A stretch of 35,497 nt of DNA from the NCBI GenBank assembly GCA_016098155.1, contig JAAAJB010000367.1, positions 1 to 35,497 of the forward strand, written 5' to 3'. The number at the start of each line of letters is the position of its first letter. Position 1 is the first letter of the stretch. The notes beneath the pieces are model-generated. The model did not search any database, was not told the origin of the DNA, and saw only the letters and a program-made list of their open reading frames with translations. The DNA comes from Actinomortierella ambigua. Taxonomy: Eukaryota > Mortierellomycota > Mortierellomycetes > Mortierellales > Mortierellaceae. Positions 1 through 8,770 of the stretch are shown piece by piece. Position numbers and translations under genes: made by a program.

Positions 1-344
1 TGTACGAGCTCGGATTCGGGACGGATCCTGACAGTGACGAGGCTCTTCGATTGTTTCGCGAGGCAGAGAAGAATGGAAATGTGAATGCACACTTCCACGT
101 CGAATGGTTAACCAGCCCTTGTTATCTTAGCAGTGCCGGCCTCTCAGATGCTGTTTCACTGTACCGTCGAGGGGCAGACCAAGGATATGCAGCGGCTCAG
201 CACAACCTTGCTCGGATTCTTGAGAGGGGTCGAGGCGTCGTAAAGGACTTGGAGGAGGCGATTGTGTGGTACAGCAAAGCCACTGCTCAAGGGAACACAG
301 ATTCGGAAGAACGACTGAAGTTTCTTCAAGAGCGCGAGGAATAG
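1..344 (+). CDS. Sel1-repeat protein, C-terminal end (5' partial)
   Basis: The reading frame is open from base 3 and stops at 342-344. Three degenerate Sel1-like units are visible. The last complete ones have the usual signature of an aromatic-Y-x-x-A start, a Y-A-A-A-Q-H-N-L helix and an E-R-G-R-G-V turn. Sel1 repeats are TPR-like alpha-solenoids that scaffold protein-protein contacts. The gene begins outside the window, so its N-terminal domains are unknown. The same C-terminus, about 85-90% identical at DNA level by eye, occurs in opposite orientation at 34555-34899. The two copies share the unusual non-Sel1 linker (E-W-L-T-S-P-C-Y-L) and the ending L-Q-E-R-E-E. The gene is convergent with the kinase-like gene that ends at 611. 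The repeat family call is firm; the specific role is unknown. Confidence 0.85.
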   Translation, partial: YELGFGTDPDSDEALRLFREAEKNGNVNAHFHVEWLTSPCYLSSAGLSDAVSLYRRGADQGYAAAQHNLARILERGRGVVKDLEEAIVWYSKATAQGNTDSEERLKFLQEREE

Positions 345-610
345 ATAGAACCCACTCGCCACATATCTGTGCACAATTGTGTAGCGTGATTATTCCTAGC
401 TTGGCGACCCATACAGACGGAGAACTACTCAGACGTCTGGAATCAGCACTTGGGCGCCATCTTGAGTTTAAACTGGACATTGGACTCCATTCCCACCATG
501 ACGCATTAAACTTTGCCGTAATCGACCATTGCCTTGTGGTGACCAATGTTGCCACACATTCCGACCCCTAAAAGCCAACCAACTAAAAATTTTATGCGCG
601 GCGTCGCTAA

Positions 611-2269
611 CTAGCAACCTAGAAATTTCAGTGCTTGATCGAGCGACCGCGCAGCGTTCAAGAGCGACGCTGTCTCCTTCTCATTCAGCTCGGGCGACGA
701 TGTGTCGCGCAGCCACCACGGCGCGACGTTGACTTGCAGGTGGTACAGGATCACCTTGTACTGGAGGTATCCACCCTCCTCACTATCAGTACTCGCCACC
801 ACCTCATCTTTCTCGTCCTCCTCCTTCTTCTTTTCCTTGCTGCTGCTGCTACCGTCGCACCCGACAAAGCCAATCGGCCGCACGCCATGACGTTCCTGCA
901 AGCCCCTCAGAAAATAGTCTCTGACCGCTCGTTGCTCGTCCGTCAGATTGCGAAGAGACTCTTGGATGACCTCGTCAAAGGGGTCCTCGGCCCGCGCCGT
1001 GATCCACTCAAGGGACTGGCACCATTCTTGTTCGGCCGGGTAGGCGCCTGCAAACTCAAAATCGTGCAAGCCCGTCACGCGGGTCCCGACAACGAGCATG
1101 TTCCGCGATTCGAAATCGCCGTGCATGAACCGGATCGGCCGATTGGGCTGGTGCTCGACCTCATTGTGGTGTGGATGGTCCCCACCGTCATGGGCTATGG
1201 CCGCTGCGTGTGACTGAGAAGACGGCGAAGGGGAAGTGGAAGGCACAAGTGGTACAATACCATCCTTGTGAAGGAAGGGGGATTTCTTTTCGTTGGGCGC
1301 CGAAAACTGGGCCTCTAACTGGCCGGACTCGATCTTGTCCACGAGCGCCTCTAGACGAGGCAGGTACTGCCGAAGAACCGCAAACCTGTCGCCCTCGGCG
1401 GTCAGCATCAACTGGATTTCCTGACGGAGGTTGTTGGCCACAAACGCTCTCCAGCTGGAGTATGGCCCTCCTTTGCCTTCAGGCGCCTCCATCAAAGCGC
1501 CTACCTCAAATGTGGGTCTACAGCTGTTGCTGCTGCCACTAACCGTGGATTGTTCGCCGTCATCGTCGTTCTCTGTAGCCTTGACAAAATTGCCAATCTT
1601 GTCAACAACGATCGACTGCAGCCGTGCAAAGATCTCGACCACCTGGTCCACCACTACCTTCTTGTCCTCGAGGGACATGGAGTCCCAGACGGTGTCGAGC
1701 GGAACTCCAGGTAGACGATCCATGATCACATAATCATATTGTAACGTGATGTCCATCTTTTCGTTCTCCCCCTCCTCCCTCGTGTTGCCTTTGGGCTCTT
1801 TCTTGTTCCCTCCTTCTGCCTCTGCAGTCGCCTGGCTGCGCTGTCTACAGTGAGAGCCAGTGACGCTGGTGGCCAAGAATCGAGGGACACGGACGACATC
1901 GCCGAGGGCCTGGCGAGCCAGGTGCAAAGCACCTTCCTCGTTGGTGATCTTCCGATGGTCCCAGAACCGGCCGCCGAGTCGGATCACATACTCGGACCCG
2001 TCCGAGCACGTCGCCAAGTAGACGCGGTTGTTGTATCCGCGTGGGACATAGAGTAGTCTGGTGAAATGAACAATGTTTTCTGTGGAGGAGGAGGAGGAAG
2101 AGAGGGTTGGGGGTGGCAGCAGATTGTGGTGGCGGAGAAGACCCTGTGCCTGGGAGAACGTCAGATAGATTCCTTTGCGAGGGCCCTGCGTTTCGGTGTA
2201 GATGTCTTTAACCAGCTGGGCTTCATCAGCATCGGGCGAGATCTCTATCATATCGCCTGCCACTGCCAT
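611..2269 (-). CDS. Aminoglycoside-phosphotransferase (APH)/choline-kinase-like protein
   Basis: Single-exon protein of 552 residues. The ATG at 2267-2269 is preferred because the open frame upstream has no ATG and encodes only low-complexity S/L/P from the CT-rich leader. The APH/kinase-like fold is shown by a Brenner-type catalytic loop, H383-G-D385-F-E-S-R-N390, followed by the metal-binding D403-F-E of the DFG-equivalent loop. The N-lobe has Y-V-I-R-L with a candidate ATP-binding position and a V-I-M-D-R-L-P-G-V-P-L hinge, typical of fungal APH proteins. The family phosphorylates small molecules (choline, homoserine, sugars, antibiotics) or, rarely, proteins. The substrate cannot be read here. 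Low-complexity inserts (S-runs, K/E-rich stretches) separate the conserved blocks, as is common in this genome. Catalytic residues are intact, so activity is plausible. The specific function is unknown. Confidence 0.8.
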   Translation of the reverse strand: MAVAGDMIEISPDADEAQLVKDIYTETQGPRKGIYLTFSQAQGLLRHHNLLPPPTLSSSSSSTENIVHFTRLLYVPRGYNNRVYLATCSDGSEYVIRLGGRFWDHRKITNEEGALHLARQALGDVVRVPRFLATSVTGSHCRQRSQATAEAEGGNKKEPKGNTREEGENEKMDITLQYDYVIMDRLPGVPLDTVWDSMSLEDKKVVVDQVVEIFARLQSIVVDKIGNFVKATENDDDGEQSTVSGSSNSCRPTFEVGALMEAPEGKGGPYSSWRAFVANNLRQEIQLMLTAEGDRFAVLRQYLPRLEALVDKIESGQLEAQFSAPNEKKSPFLHKDGIVPLVPSTSPSPSSQSHAAAIAHDGGDHPHHNEVEHQPNRPIRFMHGDFESRNMLVVGTRVTGLHDFEFAGAYPAEQEWCQSLEWITARAEDPFDEVIQESLRNLTDEQRAVRDYFLRGLQERHGVRPIGFVGCDGSSSSKEKKKEEDEKDEVVASTDSEEGGYLQYKVILYHLQVNVAPWWLRDTSSPELNEKETASLLNAARSLDQALKFLGC

Positions 2270-2279
2270 TGGGAAAGAA

Positions 2280-2340
2280 TGAGGGAGAGAGGAAGAGAGG
2301 GAGAGAGAGTAGAGGGACGGAGAGAGAGGGAGGGATAATT
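2280..2340 (-). promoter_or_regulatory. CT-rich leader of the APH-like gene
   Basis: The stretch is GA-rich on the + strand, so it is a CT-rich run directly upstream of the ATG on the minus strand. Similar pyrimidine tracts precede the genes at 6344, 9487 and 10583. Such tracts commonly mark transcription start regions in fungi (inference). No TATA box is evident. Confidence 0.4.
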
Positions 2341-2523
2341 TGTGGGAAAAACAGGGACGACAGGGTTTTAAAAGTAGCTTGATCAGCATCTCCAAAGGTC
2401 CAATGCTACGTTTTGCCGCCACATTCGTTGCTGCTAGAACGTACGCTGGCTCATACTAAAGTCGCAGCGATACCCTGGAGATGACCGTTGCTCATTCAGA
2501 AATAGCATATTCAAGATGCTGGC

Positions 2524-2542
2524 TTTTTTTTTTTTTTTTTTT
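2524..2542. repeat. Poly(T)19 tract
   Basis: Uninterrupted run of 19 T, which is poly(A) on the minus strand, about 70 nt past the stop codon of the ankyrin gene at 2614. The gene has introns, so this is not a retrocopy tail. It may be a simple repeat in the 3' region. Confidence 0.8.
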
Positions 2543-2613
2543 ACTTATGTACAAAACCAAAAGAGGTACATTGCTTAAGTGGGTCCGTACAGACCGACCA
2601 CCGCTCGCCGATG

Positions 2614-5393
2614 CTACCGAGCATCTTCCTCGTTGAGCTTGATGGCCTGCAAGACCTGCTGCATCTGCTCCAAAAGATCAGGGAGGGTGTCGTCGACATC
2701 CTGTTCCTGCTCGCTACTACTAGGTTCGCCCTCACTATCTGCCAGATTACCGTCGGCAATATCCTGCGAAACCGAAAACGTGGGTCCCATGCCTGCCACC
2801 GTAGCAGCAATATCCGACGGACCGGCGCCTGCAAATGGAATGGGTGAAGAGGAATGATGAATCTTGCCATTGGTGCCGATGCTACTGGAGCTGCTGACGC
2901 TGGCCCCAAAATCACCTCCAACGCCGCCACTGTCTCCCATCGGAGGGGCCACAGGTGGGACAGTGGCAGCCTTGCGCGTATTGGCCTCCAACAATGACAG
3001 TCCATTCATCAACTGCTCCAGCGCAAGCTCAGTCTCGTTGGCGTCCATGCGCTTGGGTATCCGTCGGCGACTGATGCCAGCATGGCTGCCCACAGGCCCA
3101 TCCAGGTCGACATCGCCGTCACCATCGAACATCCCTCTCCTTGAAAGGCCAGAGTGGTGTCCCCGTCCTCTCGTCCTCCTCCTCCTCCGCATGGAGGAGA
3201 TGGATGGCATCGACTCGTCGTTCTCGTCCTCATCGTCATCCTCCATACCCATGTCATCATCGTCATCGTCATCGTCGAAATCATCGTCGTCGTCATCGCC
3301 ATCCTTGGGCTCGTCATCATCGTCCTCATCCATCTGGCTGTCGTCGACTCGCCAAAGCCCTCCGCCGATGGAGGTACCGTCTTGATGTCGCATAAACTTG
3401 TTAGCACGGTCCCATGATCGCTCCTTGGTGCGCTCCTTGCTACGTTCATTGAACTGAATCCGTTGTTGTCGGATAACATAGGGTCGCAAAATGTCAACGA
3501 TGCCTCGGATTTGTTGGACCAGTTGGGCTGATTGTGTTTGTTGATAAAATATCGAAGCGCGGGTGGCGAGTTGGTTGTGCTTGTTTTGTTGCGCCTGGAG
3601 GGTGAGGTTTTGCGCCCGTGCAAGTAGGTAATTAAGTCTTGATTCGGCCAAGTCTAGTGGGGTTTTGTGGGTCATTGGCGAGGCAAGGGTCATGTCGGCA
3701 CCTATGCATTTTGGATCATTATCGATGTCCTGCTTAGTGTCACAGTAATTAAGAGGCAAGAGAGACAGAAAATCAAATAATGACATGCACTTTCTTTCTG
3801 CATCGCGACGTCCCGGATGGGGGTGCAATTGTACCTGCTTTCAACAAGGCTGCGACAACATCGAATCGATTGGAGATGATCGCTAATAGGAAGAAAGAAG
3901 AATGGGTCCGTTCCCCAATGTCAGATCTGGTTGTCTGCTATCGTTGACATTTTTTGAACAGGTTGGGTGACACAACAATATGGGAAAGTCGTACCAAGGT
4001 GAAGGGGCATATTTCCGGCAATATCCCGCCCACAGTCCGGTCTCACACCTCGTTCCAAGAGGAATTCGACTAGCTCAATATCGCCTGCAGCGGCTGCAAA
4101 GTGAAGTGGGGACCGGTTCTTCTCGTCCACACAATACGGGGAAGGGGCAGGATAAGAGTCGAGAAGCTCGCGAACCGCATGGACAGCTGAACGAGATTCG
4201 TATGGTGAGGATGTGGTGGTAGTGGTGGTAAATGTAGTTGTGGTTGTTGTAGTGGAAGAGTTGTCGAGTGGAGAAGAAAAAGAAGAGAGAGAATCTAAAA
4301 CAGTGTGTTGGTCATCACTCATGGAATCATTTGATCTTGATGATAAATTCAATGGGGATAGTGACAGGGTGTACGGGGATGTGAACAAGATGGGGTGGTT
4401 ATGAGGGAGACCGGAATGGAGCCGGATCAAGGCTGTCGAGGGTTGCGACGAGGTCACTACCGGTGCAGAGATCGCCTGGGTACTGTCTGCCTGCTGCTCC
4501 TCTAAATCGTGGTCCTGTGCTCCATCCCCTACAGCTTGGTGACCACCCAGGCCTTGGTCCTGAGTTGCCAGCTCTATGATGGGCGATGCCCCCCCTGCAC
4601 CCATTCCCTGAAAGATATTCCTGTCTTGCTCGCGATCGTGCCACAATATACCCCGCGAATGCCTTGGCTTCCTAAGCCCTCTTATAAAAGTCATACCGGT
4701 AGTCAAGCCTCCTGTGGCCGCCGTCGACGTTCCTCCGCGTGTGGCAGCCGCGTGTAGCAGCTTTGATTCTTTCATCGCTATTTCGAGCGCTTTCTGGATG
4801 GGAAAGACAGATGTAGAAGGTCGAGGCACGCCTCCTGCTGACGAGGACGAGGACGAGGATGAGGACGATCGTGTAGGCATGATCCCTGAACTCTGGTTTC
4901 TGCCTCCGTAGAGATTAGCACCACTGCGCACATGCCCGTTGAAAGACCCATGGATCAAGAGCGGACTGTCGTAGCTTGATCCAAGGGAGCGACCGTATCC
5001 CATGCCGCGACCGTTGCTGATACCAAGGAGGCCACCAGGTGGCCGAGGCGGCCGAGGCGGTGCCTGTGCGGCTGGATGGCCCAAAGTTGATGGCGAGGCC
5101 GAAGCAGGGCCCTTGGATGGTGCAACGCCTGAGGCAGACGAAGAAGCAGATGCTGGCATGGAATCAAGGTAGGACGAGACGGTGTTGGAGGTTGGGGCCT
5201 GAATATGGTAAGCGAGAGCGTCGCTGGTTGAGGTGGAGACAAAGCCCAGGCGACTGACACGGTAAGTGCCATAGCGGGTGGAATGGGATTTTATCCGACT
5301 AGCATTGATGGTGGAGTGCAGGATGCGTTCCTGGTACTCTTCGGCGGCGTCTCTCCCGTTGGACTTGCTCGGTGACGAGGTAAGGCCACGCAT
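2614..5393 (-). CDS. Ankyrin-repeat protein resembling ANKRD54, three exons
   Basis: Proposed exons on the minus strand: 5393-3995, 3882-3835 (48 nt) and 3701-2614, giving 844 residues. The introns are 112 nt (GTACGA..TATTAG) and 133 nt (GTACAA..GCATAG), both in phase 1. Splicing restores continuous ankyrin repeats at about residues 421-515: a repeat starting S-P-L-H-F-A-A-A-A-G-D, then G-N-M-P-L-H-L-A-I-I-S-N, then a T-P-L-D-L-A-E-S-R-L segment. Without splicing each repeat breaks at the join. The N-terminal 400 residues are low complexity (S, T, G, P). After the repeats come a helix (Q-Q-I-R-G-I-V-D-I-L-R-P-Y), long Asp/Glu runs, an Arg patch and a short leucine-rich helix. The order of ankyrins, L-N-x-L linker, L-R-x-Y helix and final L-x-x-L helix resembles animal ANKRD54, a nucleocytoplasmic adaptor (from memory). 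Function here is inferred only. Confidence 0.8.
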
Positions 5394-6343
5394 GGTTTGT
5401 GTAGAGAGGTATGTAAGGTTGATAGTTGTTGCAGAGTTGGTCTGCCAGCTAGTCAGTCAGTCAGTCAGTAAGTCAAGCAGTCAGCCAGTCAGTCTCTTGC
5501 GAATGGGAATGAGAGAGGGTGAGGAGTGTGGTGGGATAAGAGGTCGATTTCAGATGCAAAGGGGAGACAATGTGAGGATGAACAAAGGGTTTGATGGAAG
5601 CGGAGAATGCAAAGTCTACTACAGCAGCAGGTTGAAAGGAAGCATGACAATAAGGGGGGAAGAGAGCACTTTTTTTTTTTTTGCTGCTGCTGCTGAGAAA
5701 GTGGAGACTGGTGGGAGAGGGATTTCAGCTCATGTGCCAAGCCACATGTAACGTTCATGGGAATGATTATGATGGGAGAGAAGTGACCCCGACCCTCTAT
5801 TACTCCTTTTTGGCTTTGCCAACCATCGATAAGAGAAACAAATCGAGCGGGAGCTGTCTCTCACACACACACAACAACAATAGAGAGAGAGTAAGAGAGA
5901 GAGAGAAAGAAACCGAGCTGGCCTCTCTCTTTGTCGACAGGGTGGAATGAATGTCTGCTTTGTACAACAGTGGCGTGCCTAGTGAGGTCGCCGGGTAAAA
6001 ATAAAAGCTCGCCTCTACAGAGAGTCACTCTGCTGCTCTACTTGGCACCAGCAAAGAGAACGGGCCATTTTGGGTTTCCCAGCTTACTCTAACCCACCGA
6101 AAAGGTACATGAACAACAGTCCTGCTACTGTGTCACAGGGGGAAGACGAGGGGGAGAAGGCGCGGGAAAAACACAACAGCAAACAACACCATTGTTTTTC
6201 GCCCAATACAAAAAGGAAGCACAAACACTCTTTCACCCCTCTTCCCACCAACAACACCTCTTCTCTCTCTCTCACTCTCTCTTCTCTTCTCTCCCCCCTC
6301 CCTTCTCTCCCACTCTTTCTAACACACACAAGTACACAACAAT
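5394..6343. promoter_or_regulatory. Divergent intergenic region, ankyrin gene / GPI-protein gene
   Basis: A 950-bp gap between two divergently transcribed genes holds simple repeats only: the AGTC array, a T12 run near 5670, a CA/GA microsatellite (about 5861-5912), and a pyrimidine-rich stretch at about 6235-6325 that leads into the ATG at 6344. An A/T-rich element near 5997-6007 (aaaataaaag) could be a weak TATA box. No further gene is supported. Confidence 0.5.
5451..5495. repeat. AGTC tetranucleotide tandem repeat
   Basis: About ten AGTC/AGTCAGCC units with a few single-base changes, 60-100 bp upstream of the ankyrin gene ATG, probably in its leader or promoter. Confidence 0.8.
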
Positions 6344-6862
6344 ATGAAGTCGTCCACTGCCCTCGTTGCTGCCGCCGCACTCACCATTGTAGCTGCCCAG
6401 TCCGCTCCCGCGAACCCTGCTCAGAACTGGTGCAATGTCTACATTGCCAACTGCAAGACCCAAAGCAACGAAACCTGTGGTGGCACCGATGGCCAGTTCA
6501 ACTCGTACGGCGACTGCAATGTTGGCTTCTCTGGCACGGGGATCTGTGCCTCCTACCAAATTGTCTGCCACTGCTCCGCCTACAACGGCCCCAAGAAGGA
6601 CATTGCCATTCCCGTCCTGCGCAAGACCTTTGATGCCACCAACGGAACCTGCAAGAACCTTGGCGAGGGCACCAATGTCACCTCGCCTGTCACCCCCTCG
6701 ACCACTGCAACTGTCACCGCCGTCCCCTCTACCCCAGCCACGACCACCACCGGATCTGCAAATCCCTCGACAACCTCCCATGGCTCCGATGCTTCCACTA
6801 CCCTTCTCTCCCTTACCGCCGTCTCGGCTATCTCGGCAATCCTGTCTGCCCTCTTCTTGTAA
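6344..6862 (+). CDS. Secreted, probably GPI-anchored eight-cysteine cell-surface protein
   Basis: Protein of 172 residues. An N-terminal signal peptide (M-K-S-S then a hydrophobic core, likely cut after the A-A-Q-S-A region) leads into a compact domain. Its cysteine pattern is C-x6-C-x7-C-x12-C-x9-C-x6-C-x-C, with a last Cys inside N-G-T-C. A Ser/Thr/Pro-rich stalk of about 50 residues follows, then a small-residue candidate omega site and a hydrophobic C-terminal tail that ends the protein. This is the layout of a GPI-anchored wall or membrane protein. The gene at 9487 has the same pattern and is a paralogue. The ligand and role are unknown; related fungal proteins are lineage-specific. A polyadenylation hexamer follows 34 nt after the stop codon. 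Confidence 0.82.
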   Translation: MKSSTALVAAAALTIVAAQSAPANPAQNWCNVYIANCKTQSNETCGGTDGQFNSYGDCNVGFSGTGICASYQIVCHCSAYNGPKKDIAIPVLRKTFDATNGTCKNLGEGTNVTSPVTPSTTATVTAVPSTPATTTTGSANPSTTSHGSDASTTLLSLTAVSAISAILSALFL

Positions 6863-6895
6863 CATCATACAATCCCCTTTGAACTGTACACTAAT

Positions 6896-6901
6896 AATAA
6901 A
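6896..6901 (+). terminator. Polyadenylation signal AATAAA
   Basis: Canonical hexamer 34 nt after the stop codon at 6862, suitable for the 3' end of the GPI-protein mRNA. Confidence 0.65.
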
Positions 6902-6903
6902 TG

Positions 6904-7520
6904 AACGAGGAAATGCACTCTGCTGAGGTCATCTGCGCCTTACTGAACCATGGAGAGAGTTTTTTTTTTTTTTTTTTCATTGAGCCAATCTCTCTTTCAT
7001 TTTTTTTTTCCACGGAGTGGGACGCCGAGGAAGTATGTACCTTTCCCACTCTCAAACCAATAGAGTTTGAGCGTCATAGACTCTCGGAGAAAGGATAAAT
7101 TTCGTGTCGCTGCCCGCTGCACGAGAACCAACATGCTGGTAGAACAGAACTCGTTCTATCCTTCCTGCGTGACCTAGCAGCACTCTTCGTGTCCTTGCTC
7201 TCCCCCCCCCCTTGTGACTTTACTTTGAAAATGAACGATAAAATCGGCAACCATCTCTCACAAGGTACTATGTATATCCATGCTGCACCTCAATGCAACC
7301 ACTACCAACATTATTTTCAGCCGTTTGATCTCCTAGCGAGCCCCTGAGAATGAACGGGTACCGGCGTTGACGGCCGTGCAACGTATCAGCGGGGAGCTCA
7401 GCACCATACACCCCTTGGTCAGGCAAGCCGGCAGATGCTCATGAGAAAGGCAGATTGAGGAGATGCCAGGCAAACCGTTTTCCAGTGACAATAATAGGTA
7501 TCGCTCAAGCTCAGTGCAAG
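6904..7520. other. Intergenic, T-runs only
   Basis: Two T-runs (about 6961-6977 and 6998-7008) and a C-run near 7203. No gene, RNA gene or mobile element can be supported before the TATA box at 7521. Confidence 0.5.
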
Positions 7521-7527
7521 TATAAAA
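7521..7527 (+). promoter_or_regulatory. TATA box of the small secreted peptide gene
   Basis: TATAAAA lies about 240 nt upstream of the ATG at 7764. Initiation would be expected about 30 nt downstream (near 7550), leaving room for the 5'-UTR intron proposed at 7625-7745. Confidence 0.65.
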
Positions 7528-7624
7528 ACCGACGTGGAAGAGGAACGGATCCCAGAATCCAATCAACCCTCCCTCACCAGCCCCACCTCCAGTTCTCACC
7601 TGTCTTTAGTCCTGACACCGATCC

Positions 7625-7745
7625 GTAAGTGCTGTTCTGCTCCCTTGTCCTTGTCTGGCTATGAGTGGTCCGCATCAGCTTATGGCACACACCTTTTCCA
7701 ATATCGCATAAGCTAATCGGCTTTCTACCTACCTCTCCACCATAG
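7625..7745 (+). other. Probable 5'-UTR intron (121 nt)
   Basis: A strong donor GTAAGT at 7625, a branch-like gctaatc near 7710 and an acceptor ccaccatag ending at 7745 flank 121 nt, just upstream of the ATG at 7764. Size and sites match the coding introns elsewhere in the window. It was not tested with RNA. Confidence 0.6.
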
Positions 7746-7763
7746 CATCCTCTAATTGGCACA

Positions 7764-7970
7764 ATGAAGTCTCCCGTATTGATCGCTATCAGTATCTTGG
7801 CCGTTTTGGCTTCATCGGCGGTGGCCAAGGACATGATTGATGCGCAAGTGGCCTTCACCAAGTGTATTTTCGATTGCGAAAAGAAACGGGGCGACATAGA
7901 CAGCACTGTCTACAGCGCATGCACAGACAATTGCAACGCAGCCTGGAATGACGCGGTCCTCGGAAACTAG
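7764..7970 (+). CDS. Small secreted CX3C-x14-CX3C peptide (helical-hairpin type)
   Basis: Encodes 68 residues. A signal peptide of about 21 residues, ending S-S-A-V-A, is followed by a mature peptide of about 47 residues with exactly four cysteines: C-I-F-D-C, 14 residues, then C-T-D-N-C. Two CX3C motifs separated by 10-15 residues are the hallmark of alpha-hairpinin-type disulfide-stapled helix pairs. That fold is known mainly from plant antimicrobial and inhibitor peptides. The assignment here rests on spacing only, and no activity is inferred. The gene has its own TATA box and probable leader intron and lies in a run of secreted-protein genes. The next gene (8444) also has two CX3C motifs. 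Confidence 0.72.
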   Translation: MKSPVLIAISILAVLASSAVAKDMIDAQVAFTKCIFDCEKKRGDIDSTVYSACTDNCNAAWNDAVLGN

Positions 7971-8443
7971 TTTAATGTAGAGGTCTAAATGGAGGTGTGC
8001 ATCCGTCGTCCGATAAAATTTCAACGACGGATGCTTTCCCCAGTCATTGCATTAAATGGTATTGAAAAAAAAAAAAGATATGAAGATACGAAAAAAAACA
8101 TGGCTGGGATATATGAGCTGAAGTCCCTGCGAGAATGCAGGTGACAAGTCGACTGGGTCAGAAAAGGGGTAGAGGGGAAAAGAAAGGATTCCGTATTACA
8201 GACCACTTTCAACTTTCTTCCCTTTCACATCTGTTCGACTGAGAAGAGGTTCTTTCAAGTATTTGCACGGTGTCCAACAACAATCAAGGTTTGTGTTTTT
8301 GGTGGTCTGTCTAGTCCTGAGCACCAGCAGCACTAGCCCACCCAAGGTTGACTTTTTACAACAATGAGTACATCCAGGATGGGCACTTATCATGCAGATA
8401 TCATCCTCTCAACCAAACCCCTTTCATGTCTAGGATTTTCAAC
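7971..8443. other. Intergenic between the two peptide genes
   Basis: Contains two A-runs (about 8066-8077 and 8091-8098) but no clear TATA box. A tgtctag immediately before the ATG at 8444 could be the acceptor of a leader intron like that of the preceding gene, but the donor is not certain. Confidence 0.4.
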
Positions 8444-8770
8444 ATGAGATTTTTCATCTTGGCGGTGATATGTGACATCGCTGTTCTCATTTCCTGGGCC
8501 TACGGCAACAACGATATACAAACCAACGTCCGCCTTTGTAAAGACAAATGCTATATACTTCATCTAGGTGAAAACTGTCTATTAAATTGCGACAGGGCTG
8601 GCGTCATACAGGTGAAACCAGGCAAAAGGCCTCCTCCGCGCTGTCCCGGCCGCCCAAAACCACATAGGCATGCCCGACCCTCGACGACCACAAAGGGCCC
8701 ACATCCCACCTCGACGACCACAAAGCGCCCACGTCCCACGGGTCCTCCGTTGGATTTCATTTTACAGTAA
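8444..8770 (+). CDS. Secreted CX3C-x8-CX3C peptide with basic Pro/Thr-rich tail
   Basis: The ATG at 8444 is chosen because it begins a good signal peptide (M-R-F-F-I-L-A-V, likely cut near S-W-A-Y-G). The open frame upstream has no such feature. The product has 108 residues. The mature part has a short cysteine domain, C-K-D-K-C, eight residues, C-L-L-N-C. It is followed by an R/K/H/P-rich region, a further single Cys, and a tail containing two direct repeats of S-T-T-T-K-(G/R)-P-(H/R)-P-T encoded by two 30-bp tandem copies. The tail looks cationic and probably O-glycosylated on the Thr runs. It may be a diverged relative of the preceding peptide, because both have paired CX3C. No function is known. 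A non-coding origin is possible but less likely. Confidence 0.6.
   Translation: MRFFILAVICDIAVLISWAYGNNDIQTNVRLCKDKCYILHLGENCLLNCDRAGVIQVKPGKRPPPRCPGRPKPHRHARPSTTTKGPHPTSTTTKRPRPTGPPLDFILQ
8681..8740 (+). repeat. Two 30-bp direct tandem repeats in the peptide gene
   Basis: Copies 8681-8710 and 8711-8740 differ at about four positions and encode the repeated S-T-T-T-K-x-P-x-P-T unit. Confidence 0.85.

Noticed and set aside
127..571. Overlapping frames on both strands across the Sel1 3' end and the following gap
   Set aside because: They are shadows of the Sel1 coding frame and show no domain or homology.
2270..2422. Extension of the APH-like protein upstream of 2269
   Set aside because: It begins with GTG and encodes only leader-derived S/L/P residues.
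2524..2542. Poly(A) tail of a retrocopied gene
   Set aside because: The adjacent ankyrin gene has two introns, so it is not a retrocopy.
2864..3417. Ser-rich and His/Arg-rich + frames
   Set aside because: They are antisense to the Asp-rich tract of the ankyrin gene.
5451..5495. Possible CRISPR-like repeat array
   Set aside because: It is a tetranucleotide microsatellite without spacers in a fungal genome.
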